Shown: positions 1-5,796 of the stretch, piece after piece | Layout: every line of letters starts with the position of its first letter | How positions within the stretch are numbered: the first letter of the stretch is position 1 | The notes under the pieces: generated by a model | The model's database searches: none | The model's input: only the letters and a program-made list of their open reading frames with translations | Told to the model about the DNA's origin: nothing | Translations under genes and position numbers: made by a program | Assembly: GCA_003155335.1 (NCBI GenBank) | Contig: PMCG01000220.1 | Location: 3,053 to 8,881, forward strand | Length of the DNA stretch: 5,829 nt | Origin: Acidobacteriota bacterium | GTDB taxonomy: Bacteria > Acidobacteriota > Vicinamibacteria > Fen-336 | Direction: 5' to 3'

Positions 1-78
1 GCCGTCAGTGCGCTGTTCCAGAGGTTCTTCAATCCGACGGATCCCTCGCGATTTGCCATAGATCGCAGCCGCACGTAG
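1..78 (+). CDS. Probable 3' end of a truncated gene (C-terminal 25 residues)
   Basis: The frame beginning at base 1 is open to a TAG at 76-78 and encodes a 25-residue tail that includes ALFQRFFNPTDPSRFAIDR. Most of its codons end in G or C, as in the genes of this window, whereas the frame starting at base 3 has many A/T third positions and the frame starting at base 2 stops early. That favours a real coding end entering from the left edge. It would converge on the DUF5916 gene, with 39 bp between the two stop codons. The fragment is too short to assign a family, and chance openness over 75 bases is possible. Confidence 0.35.
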   Translation, partial: AVSALFQRFFNPTDPSRFAIDRSRT

Positions 79-97
79 GCACTCACCGCCGGGGTGT

Positions 98-110
98 GTC
101 GCTGTGCGAC
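98..110. terminator. Small hairpin between convergent gene ends
   Basis: GTCGC (98-102) and GCGAC (106-110) form a perfect 5-bp stem with a 3-base loop. It lies 7 bases beyond the stop codon of the DUF5916 gene and 19 bases beyond the TAG at 76-78, so it could serve either gene. No T-tract follows on either strand, so it does not qualify as a classical intrinsic terminator. In GC-rich DNA a stem this short can occur by chance. Confidence 0.2.
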
Positions 111-117
111 GAACGCG

Positions 118-2778
118 CTACATCGAGAACCAGTAGGTCAGCTTCACCAGGAAAACGTTCTGCGCCTCCGTACGCCAGAGCGCGCTGTAGTTCCGCGCCA
201 GCGACCCTTCCCACACGGCGTCGTTGCTGGTGCGGCCTTGCGACCAGACTGCATAGAGCGTGCTCCCCGGCCTGTACTCCCAGCGCAGCACCAAATTCGA
301 GCGGAACTGTCGAAAGCTGAAATCGGGGTTGGTGAAAGAGTAGCTCTGCGCGCCTGGCCCCTCCGCGACATCGTACGTGCTCCCGTCGGGGCGCGCGGTG
401 ATCTGATCGCCCAGGAAGGGCTGGAAGCGCTGCTCATAGATGCCCGCGCGCGGCGCCACGACCCTCTTCAGGTCCGTGTACTTGCCGATCGACACGAATG
501 GGCTGCCGTAGTACTGCACCGACAGCTCGGGGGTGAGGTGCAGGTTCACGCGCACAGTGGCATTAAGAGTTTTCTGGTCGATCTTGCCGACGATGTAGCG
601 CGAGCCCTGATCGGTCTCGGCGGTCGCAACGTACTGCGTGGCGTTCGAGTTGCGAGTGTAGTCGACATACGCGGAGAACGTGAACGCGTTCGAGAGGCGC
701 AGGCTGGCGTCCGGTGTGAGCTGCAACAGGTGCGACCTGTTCTCCGGGAATAGGTGCGTGTGGAAGTTGAACGCGAACGAAACCGGCTTCGAGCGATCCG
801 TGTTGACATACTCCCACGTGCAGAAATAGCGGCTGAGCTTCAGGCCTGGCCCGCCCCGGAGCAAGCGCGTGTCCACCGGCTCCTGAGCCAGCGTGGCGCC
901 GGCCTGGGCTCCCCACTTGTTCTTGAACGGGAAGTTCAGGTTCACCGAGGTGCTCCCGTCCAGGCGTAACCCGCCGAAATCCCACGCGTCCATATGCTCA
1001 GCGTATGCGCCGAACTCGCGGAGGATTCCGTGCGGCTGCGTCTCTTTGTAGGTCACCGAGACACGGTTCCTGATCAGGTCCGCCCGCTGAAGGTACCCGA
1101 CGTCGTTGAGCTCCAGACCCGGGGACATCCACAGCAGCGACTCGGAGAAGCTCCACTTGCTGGCGCCTTGCCTCGCGAAGGTGATCTGGCCACCGTGGCC
1201 CGACAGCGACGTGGCGTTTGGGTCGAGGCCCAGGTGCGTCGCGTCGGGCCGCTGGTAGTAGTGCACGGCATTCGTCTCCAGCGATTGGATCGCGTCGGTG
1301 CTGCCACGCACGTCGCTCACGACGAGCTTTGCGGCAATCGAATAGGTGCGCTTCGCGAAATAGTGCACGAAGTCCACGCCGCCAGTGACAGCGTCATGCG
1401 CCATGAATGCGAGCGCCTGGTCGCTGATCCAACGATGCGTCGAGCTGACGATCGCGCCCAGGCTCGTGTTGCCTTTGTCCCAGTCCTTCTGCACGCGCGC
1501 CACGAAGTAGTTCGCCGCTGGCTCCACGCCTTGGCGCCGCTCCTGGCCCTGCGACCAGATCTGCGCCGTCTCCGCGCCGGTCAGGCTCGCGACGACCCCG
1601 AGTGAGAGACCGCCACGCGTCTTGCCCGTGACCTTCACGGCCCCGAGGATGCTCGTATGGTCCGGCGTGCGCATGAACTCGCCGTCGGCCAACTCCGGCG
1701 CGTAGCCCGGCGCGTGGCCGATGCGCCTCGAGTAGAAGAGCTGGCCCTCGCCGCCGGTGAAGTCGAGAATGCTCCGGCCCTCGAGGAAGAACGGCCGCTT
1801 CTCGTCGTAGAACGTCTCGTAGGCCGTCAGGTTCATCACCGACGGATCCGCCTCGACCTGGCCGAAGTCCGGATTCACCGTGGCGTCGAGCGTGATGTCC
1901 GTCGTCAGGCCGACCTTGGCGTCGAGACCGGCAGCGCCGAGCGTCCTTGGCCCAGAGTGATACGGGTCCCCGGCCACACGAGGATCTGCCACGATCCGCC
2001 CCATGCTGTAGGGCATCAACTCGACGTGACGAAAGCGCCTAATCCCGTGGATCCCGTGCAGCTCCCCGAGGTTGTACATGCGCCCGCTGCTATTGCGCGG
2101 GATCAGGTTCCACTGGTCCTCCTCCTGATTGCGGTCGATCCAGCGCCAGGCGTGCAAACCCCAGACTTGCTCGTCGTTCGGCCCGTAGCGCAGTTGACTG
2201 AGGGGGATGCGCATCTCGGCCGTCCAGGCCCCTTCCTCGAACGCCGTCTTGCCGTCCCAAACGGCGTTCCAGTTCGTGTCCGCGTTGTCGTTCGTCAGGA
2301 CGAGGTCGATCTTGCCCCCGGCAGCGGTGAGATCGAACTCGAAGCCGGTGCGCTTGTCGAAGTAGCTGTCAAAGCAGACGCCAACGATGTCGCCGACCAT
2401 CTCATCTCTGAGGCCTGAGTAGCGGTGGACCTTGGCCATCTCGTCGTGGGCGCGGATCGCGACGTAGACATTCGTCTCGTCGTAGAGGATCTTGAGCTCA
2501 GTGCGCTGCGACGGCGAAGCCCCTTCGGTCGGGGCGAACTGCCGATAGTCGCCTGCCCACTCCCCCTCGTTCCAGGCAGGATCGTCTAGCCGTCCGTCGA
2601 TGACCGGCGCAGGACCCTGGAGCTTGACGGTGCGATAGATCCTGGCCGGGTAGACGCGGCCGTAGGGATTGCTCGGCGGCGCTGCGCTCTGGGGCGACCC
2701 GTCCGCGGCCCCGAGGGCGCTCGCCGCGAGCAGGATCGCGGCAGATATGAGCGAGCCGGCAACCGATTTCAGATGCAT
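118..2778 (-). CDS. DUF5916 family outer-membrane protein with N-terminal CBM9-like domain
   Basis: This is an 886-residue exported protein. Residues 1-24 form a Sec signal peptide (MHLKSVAGSL, then a hydrophobic core, cleavage near ALGA/AD). Residues about 45-235 resemble the carbohydrate-binding family 9-like domain, starting with IDGRLDDPAW (60-69). The DUF5916 hallmark follows at about 298-334 (DATVNPDFGQVEADPS, ETFYDEKRPFFLEG), then FYSRRIG (348-354). The remainder is rich in alternating strand segments and ends NVFLVKLTYWFSM, an aromatic C-terminal strand typical of BAM-inserted outer-membrane barrels. Length fits the family. The substrate is unknown; by analogy with other CBM9-plus-barrel proteins it may bind or pass a glycan or other ligand, which is inference. 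The ATG at 2776-2778 was chosen because the signal peptide begins there. An in-frame GTG at 2872-2874 would add 32 basic residues in front of it. The ribosome-binding site is weak (GAAG, 6 bases upstream). The gene lies 167 bp downstream of the ACT-GlnE gene on the same strand and probably has its own promoter. Confidence 0.9.
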   Translation of the reverse strand: MHLKSVAGSLISAAILLAASALGAADGSPQSAAPPSNPYGRVYPARIYRTVKLQGPAPVIDGRLDDPAWNEGEWAGDYRQFAPTEGASPSQRTELKILYDETNVYVAIRAHDEMAKVHRYSGLRDEMVGDIVGVCFDSYFDKRTGFEFDLTAAGGKIDLVLTNDNADTNWNAVWDGKTAFEEGAWTAEMRIPLSQLRYGPNDEQVWGLHAWRWIDRNQEEDQWNLIPRNSSGRMYNLGELHGIHGIRRFRHVELMPYSMGRIVADPRVAGDPYHSGPRTLGAAGLDAKVGLTTDITLDATVNPDFGQVEADPSVMNLTAYETFYDEKRPFFLEGRSILDFTGGEGQLFYSRRIGHAPGYAPELADGEFMRTPDHTSILGAVKVTGKTRGGLSLGVVASLTGAETAQIWSQGQERRQGVEPAANYFVARVQKDWDKGNTSLGAIVSSTHRWISDQALAFMAHDAVTGGVDFVHYFAKRTYSIAAKLVVSDVRGSTDAIQSLETNAVHYYQRPDATHLGLDPNATSLSGHGGQITFARQGASKWSFSESLLWMSPGLELNDVGYLQRADLIRNRVSVTYKETQPHGILREFGAYAEHMDAWDFGGLRLDGSTSVNLNFPFKNKWGAQAGATLAQEPVDTRLLRGGPGLKLSRYFCTWEYVNTDRSKPVSFAFNFHTHLFPENRSHLLQLTPDASLRLSNAFTFSAYVDYTRNSNATQYVATAETDQGSRYIVGKIDQKTLNATVRVNLHLTPELSVQYYGSPFVSIGKYTDLKRVVAPRAGIYEQRFQPFLGDQITARPDGSTYDVAEGPGAQSYSFTNPDFSFRQFRSNLVLRWEYRPGSTLYAVWSQGRTSNDAVWEGSLARNYSALWRTEAQNVFLVKLTYWFSM

Positions 2779-2796
2779 GCGGATCTTCGGCAGGTG

Positions 2797-2860
2797 ACCA
2801 CGTCGATGAACCGGAACGCGTGTCGACGCGTGACGCAACCCGTGCAGCCTACACCACGTC
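2797..2860. promoter_or_regulatory. Candidate operator region upstream of the DUF5916 gene
   Basis: The upstream region of the DUF5916 gene contains two ACGCGT palindromes at 2816-2821 and 2826-2831. They are separated by GTCG, so they repeat every 10 bp, about one helical turn. The pair starts 38 bases before the chosen ATG. Flanking it are two identical copies of ACCACGTC (2797-2804 and 2853-2860). This arrangement would suit a dimeric or tandem DNA-binding protein. I could not identify a convincing -10/-35 pair, and no known regulator's consensus is recognised, so the operator role is inference. CpG-rich palindromes are more frequent by chance in GC-rich DNA. Confidence 0.25.
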
Positions 2861-2886
2861 TGCGTCGCAAGCACGCGGCTCCATCA

Positions 2887-2921
2887 GGTGTCTGCTTCCC
2901 GGGACAGGGCCAGCAGATACC
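2887..2921. repeat. Intergenic inverted repeat / hairpin downstream of the ACT-GlnE gene
   Basis: GGTGTCTGCT (2887-2896) pairs with AGCAGATACC (2912-2921): nine of ten positions are Watson-Crick. The exception, 2890/2918, is a G-U wobble in plus-strand RNA and an A-C mismatch in minus-strand RNA. The 15-base loop contains a further CCC/GGG pairing (2898-2900 with 2907-2909). On the minus strand the structure begins 25 bases after the stop codon of the ACT-GlnE gene. No T-tract follows. It may act as a 3'-end stabiliser, a Rho-assisted terminator or an attenuating structure before the DUF5916 gene. It could also be a protein-binding site. The pairing is seen directly; the role is inference. 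Confidence 0.4.
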
Positions 2922-2945
2922 GCTCCCGCAGTCGCCTCAAGCCCG

Positions 2946-5252
2946 CTACGACGTGGCCGCTCGAGGCACTCCGAAGCGATTCACGTAGAACTCGTGGGCC
3001 GTGGCCATGTGACCCCGCAGCTCCTGGGCCAGCGCGGCAGCGGCAGCGGCCCAGCTCTCGCGTCTCACGCCCAGCCGGCGCGCGAGGAACATGTACTCGT
3101 CAGAGTCCGCGGCCGGCAGGACGAGATCCTTCGCATTGCCCCGCACCATGCGCAACGCATCCACCACACGCCGCAAAAACAGATACGCGCGCAACAACTG
3201 CTCGTGCTCCTGCGCGCTGACCAGCCCGCGCGCTTTGAGGGCCGAGAGGGCCGCGAGCGTGTTGGGCGTGCGCAGATCAGGCCAGGTTGAACCGTGCTGG
3301 ACCTGCAGGTACTGAACCGCATACTCGACGTCGATCATGCCGCCCGCGCCGTACTTGACGTTGATCGCGCCCGGCTCGACCAGCTCGTGAAGCTGGCGCC
3401 AGCGCAGGTGCAGCGACGTCTCGTGGTCCCAGGGCGCCGCACCGTAGACAAAGCGGTCGCGCGCCGACTCAACGCGCCGCCCGAGGGCCTCGTCTCCCGC
3501 GACCCAGCGCAGTTTGACGAGCGCCTGACGTTCGAACGGGGCAGCATCCCCGTCTGCGCTGTAGTAGCTCTCGATCTGCTCGACGACGCTCGCGAGCTGC
3601 CCCTTGCGGCCATAGGGCCTGAGCCTCAGATCGATCTCGAAGATGCCGTGGCGCCGCGCCTCGACGAACTCGAGCAAGGCCCGGGCAAGAGCGTCGCACC
3701 ACACGGCGTTCTCGATCGCCTCAGCGCCGTCGCTCTGACCCGATCCACCGTAGACCAGCAGCAGCTCGATGTCGGAGCCGTATCCCAGCTCGCCTCCACC
3801 GAACTTCCCAAGCCCGAATGCTGCGACCGGGCAGGCGCTCCCGTCCGGCAGGCGTGGCCAGCCATGACGCTCGGCAAGGTGGGCCCCGCAGATCTCGATG
3901 GCCGACGCCAGCACTGCCTCTGCCAGCTCGGTGAGCGCCGCGGAGAACGCGGGCAGCGCCACGTTGGGGTCAAGGAGCTGCTTCAAGTCGATCAGGACCA
4001 TCGCTCGGTCCTTGTACTCGTTGAGTGCGCGACATCTGGCGTCGAGATCGGTGGTGGCCGCGAGACGCTCGCTGAGCTCGCTCGCGAAATGCGCGCGCCC
4101 CCGCGGTAGCGGCTCGGCCTTCAGGCGACGCAGCAGCGGCAGCAGGTCGCCAACTTGCGCGCGCAGGAAGTCCTCCCAAAGAAAGCGGCTGCTGCCGAGG
4201 AGATGAGCCAGCGCGTCGAGATCCTCGTCGGTCAGCGACACGGACGCCCCGCCCTCTGCGTTGCGCGCGACCACAACGTCCACGAGCTGGTCAAAGGCGT
4301 GGATCGCGGCAGCCGGATCAGGCGCGCTCGTGAGGAAATGGGTGAACTGCTTCGTCAGGCTGACGGCCGTCCGCAGTGCGGCGCGCTCGTCCTCCGCGTC
4401 GATCCGCTTCCCAGAACGGTCCGAGATGAAGAAGCGATCGCGCACCTGTTCCCCGACGCTCTCCATCTCGACGTGATGGATGTAGACGCCGCGCAGCGAC
4501 AGGGCATTGGCCAGGGCATAGAGAAACGCCGGCGTGTCCTGTGCCCGCACCTCCATCACCGTCCAGTCCGCATCGGACGCGGCCCCGAAGCTCACGCGCA
4601 CAGCGTCGGTCGCTCGCGCGAAGCGCCCGCGCCCCGTCTCCAGCCGCTCCACCAGGCGGCGGTTCAGGCGATCGCGCGCAGAGCTGAGCGCGCCTTCGCT
4701 CACCAGTTTGAACAACGCTTCGGTCTCGGCCGCGAGCTCCGCCTGCTGCTCGACGCCGAAGACGACGCCGTCCACGGAGCGAACGACAAAGACGTCCACG
4801 ATCTTCGTCGCGGCTGCACGCGGCCGCCGTGGCCCAGCGCCGGAGGCGCGCCGCGTCGGCGTCGGCCGGCTGGTTGCTGCGCCAAACGTGTAGATGCGTC
4901 CGGAGCGGATATCGAGGCCGAACGACGTCAGGAGCCCGCACAGTAGCGCCAGCTCCCCGAAGTAGTCGTAGGCCACGACCGTGACTTCGTAATCGCACTC
5001 GTCAAGGGACCGGACCTCGACCCGCACAGGCCGCGAAGCATCGAGTCGCGCGCTCAGGTATACGTGTCGCGCGATCTGGTCCGGAGAATGACGATCGAGG
5101 TAGCCCTCATCCACGCGGCCGAAGTGCTCGTCGAGCGCTGCCGGGTCGAGGGAAGGCTCGATACTCTCTACCGCATGCCGCACGCTCTGGCGTCGGTCCA
5201 TAGATGCACCCGCCGGCTCGGCCTGGTCCGCGCGTCGCGATCGTCTCGGCAT
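2946..5252 (-). CDS. ACT-ACT-adenylyltransferase hybrid: GlnD-like sensor domains fused to one GlnE-type nucleotidyltransferase unit
   Basis: This is a 768-residue cytoplasmic protein with no signal peptide or membrane segment. Residues about 77-163 form a first ACT-like domain (VRVEVRSLDECDYEVTVVAY, FGLDIRSGRIYTFG, IVDVFVV), interrupted by a Pro/Arg/Ala-rich insert at 126-149. Residues about 230-285 form a second ACT domain ending DRFFISDRSGKRI, as in GlnD. Residues about 340-470 resemble the helical lead-in of GlnE. The nucleotidyltransferase core follows: GLGKFGGGELGYGSDIELL (480-498), EIDLRLRPYGRKGQL (539-553), FERQALVKLRWVAGD (573-587), KYGAGGMIDVEY (633-644), RTPNTLAAL (661-669) and AYLFLRRVVDALRM (689-702). 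Canonical GlnE is about 950 residues with two such cores, one adenylylating and one deadenylylating glutamine synthetase. Here there is one, and the metal motif is D494-I-E496 instead of D-x-D. I infer ligand-controlled nucleotidylation of a protein such as glutamine synthetase; the target is unproven. The ATG at 5250-5252 gives the longest protein. Met18 (5199-5201), behind GGCGGG, is a credible alternative, since residues 1-17 are basic and unconserved-looking. No glnA or glnB is nearby. Confidence 0.85.
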   Translation of the reverse strand: MPRRSRRADQAEPAGASMDRRQSVRHAVESIEPSLDPAALDEHFGRVDEGYLDRHSPDQIARHVYLSARLDASRPVRVEVRSLDECDYEVTVVAYDYFGELALLCGLLTSFGLDIRSGRIYTFGAATSRPTPTRRASGAGPRRPRAAATKIVDVFVVRSVDGVVFGVEQQAELAAETEALFKLVSEGALSSARDRLNRRLVERLETGRGRFARATDAVRVSFGAASDADWTVMEVRAQDTPAFLYALANALSLRGVYIHHVEMESVGEQVRDRFFISDRSGKRIDAEDERAALRTAVSLTKQFTHFLTSAPDPAAAIHAFDQLVDVVVARNAEGGASVSLTDEDLDALAHLLGSSRFLWEDFLRAQVGDLLPLLRRLKAEPLPRGRAHFASELSERLAATTDLDARCRALNEYKDRAMVLIDLKQLLDPNVALPAFSAALTELAEAVLASAIEICGAHLAERHGWPRLPDGSACPVAAFGLGKFGGGELGYGSDIELLLVYGGSGQSDGAEAIENAVWCDALARALLEFVEARRHGIFEIDLRLRPYGRKGQLASVVEQIESYYSADGDAAPFERQALVKLRWVAGDEALGRRVESARDRFVYGAAPWDHETSLHLRWRQLHELVEPGAINVKYGAGGMIDVEYAVQYLQVQHGSTWPDLRTPNTLAALSALKARGLVSAQEHEQLLRAYLFLRRVVDALRMVRGNAKDLVLPAADSDEYMFLARRLGVRRESWAAAAAALAQELRGHMATAHEFYVNRFGVPRAATS

Positions 5253-5299
5253 GATAGGCTCAAATCGCCTCTAGCGCAGCCGAGGCGGAGAGGAAGCTC
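5253..5299. promoter_or_regulatory. Short divergent intergenic region with a GAGGCG dyad
   Basis: Only 47 bp separate the start codons of the ACT-GlnE gene (minus) and the small exported protein gene (plus). Promoters for both must therefore lie here or overlap the neighbouring coding sequence. The gap contains a perfect 6-bp inverted repeat, CGCCTC (5266-5271) and GAGGCG (5282-5287), with a 10-bp spacer. Read on each strand, GAGGCG precedes the start codon by 13 bases (minus) and 12 bases (plus), so the symmetry may reflect purine-rich ribosome-binding leaders as well as, or instead of, an operator. I found no convincing -35/-10 pair on either strand. Confidence 0.3.
5287..5296 (+). promoter_or_regulatory. 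Ribosome binding site supporting a GTG start
   Basis: The purine run GGAGAGGAAG lies 3 bases before the GTG at 5300-5302. Its GGAG is 9 bases and its AGGA 5 bases from the start codon, both within the normal Shine-Dalgarno range. It decides the start of the small exported protein at a GTG, since no in-frame ATG lies nearby upstream and the signal peptide begins at this codon. Confidence 0.65.
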
Positions 5300-5779
5300 G
5301 TGGCATACGGTCGCGTCGTCTGCCCTGTCGGTCTGGCGGGTCTGCTGCTGTCTCTGGCCGGCGTCGCTCCGGCGCAGGCAGGATGTGAGCCCACCTGGGG
5401 CGTGCGCCTCAGTACGCCGCAGATCGTCTCGGCCTCAGCCGGCGTGCTCATCGGCGAGATCGACGCACCGGAGCCGCCGCCTCCAGGGACGCACCTGCCC
5501 CACGGCCTCCTGTTGCAAGTCGAGCCAGGGCTCGCGGGAGGCAAGCTCAGCGTCGGCTATGCCAAGGGACTGCTGCCCTACGCCGCGGGCGGGCTGAAGC
5601 TCTCCGCGCTGCGAACGTGGGGCCACCCGCTCGTGGCCAAGCCGCGCGCCACGTACGTGGGGATAGAAGCCGAGGCGACGTTCTTCGTCAAGTTCAGCGT
5701 GGGCGTGATGAGGCGCGTCGGCGGCAATCCGGCCTCGAGCCGCACGATGGTCACTGGCGGCATCGGCATCGGCTTCTGA
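5300..5779 (+). CDS. Small exported beta-rich protein, probably envelope-associated, family not recognised
   Basis: This 159-residue protein starts at GTG behind a good Shine-Dalgarno sequence. Residues 1-27 form a Sec signal peptide with hydrophobic core VGLAGLLLSLAGVA and an AQA cleavage site before G28. Cys29 follows, but the preceding residues (Q-A-G) do not make a good lipobox, so a lipoprotein is less likely. The mature part of 132 residues has a Pro-rich turn (EPPPPG, 58-63) and alternating hydrophobic/polar strands (GLLLQVEPGL, GKLSVGYAKG, ATYVGIEAEATFFVKFSVGV). It ends GGIGIGF, a terminal aromatic strand like those of outer-membrane proteins. It may be a small barrel or a periplasmic beta-sandwich; I recognise no named family and assign no function. 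It is transcribed divergently from the ACT-GlnE gene across 47 bp, and its stop is 13 bp from the stop of the gene entering from the right. Confidence 0.75.
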   Translation: MAYGRVVCPVGLAGLLLSLAGVAPAQAGCEPTWGVRLSTPQIVSASAGVLIGEIDAPEPPPPGTHLPHGLLLQVEPGLAGGKLSVGYAKGLLPYAAGGLKLSALRTWGHPLVAKPRATYVGIEAEATFFVKFSVGVMRRVGGNPASSRTMVTGGIGIGF

Positions 5780-5796
5780 GCGGCCTCGCGCCTCAG
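5776..5796. terminator. Weak symmetrical element spanning two convergent stop codons
   Basis: CTGAG (5776-5780) and CTCAG (5792-5796) are perfect inverted repeats with an 11-base GC-rich loop. Each arm contains the TGA stop of one of the two convergent genes. A 5-bp stem without a T-tract is weak, and the symmetry follows partly from both genes ending in TGA. It is offered only as the sole candidate shared 3' end structure here. Confidence 0.15.

Noticed and set aside
94..2418. A series of long plus-strand open frames (94-753, 754-969, 994-1605, 1657-2418) opposite the DUF5916 gene
   Set aside because: All lie in the same frame, exactly in register with the minus-strand codons. In-register antisense stops need TTA, CTA or TCA in the sense strand, which are rare in a GC-rich gene, so long shadows are expected. 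The translations are Arg/Ala/Val-rich with no motifs.
2779..2874. GTG-initiated 32-residue extension of the DUF5916 protein
   Set aside because: It would bury the signal peptide behind a long Arg/His-rich segment and run through the ACGCGT palindromes. The ATG at 2776-2778 begins a standard signal peptide.
2820..4946. Long plus-strand open frames opposite the ACT-GlnE gene (2820-3290, 3294-4109, 4155-4946)
   Set aside because: They are in register with the real minus-strand codons and show the same antisense artefact. The minus strand carries recognisable ACT and GlnE motifs, while the plus translations have none.
5232..5260. Possible extended -10 (TGATAGGCT) for the small exported protein
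   Set aside because: Only a loose match to the -10 hexamer, and the bases 17 bp upstream (GCGTCG) look nothing like a -35 element.
5260..5544. Minus-strand open frame of 94 codons opposite the small exported protein
   Set aside because: It would start inside the exported protein gene and end in the divergent gap. It has low-complexity composition and no motif, and the plus-strand gene has much better start signals.
5064..5597. Plus-strand open frame of 177 codons running across the divergent gap
   Set aside because: It runs through the start of the ACT-GlnE gene and overlaps the small exported protein in another frame. It is Ser/Arg-rich and lacks a ribosome-binding site or motif, whereas the competing frame has a signal peptide and Shine-Dalgarno.
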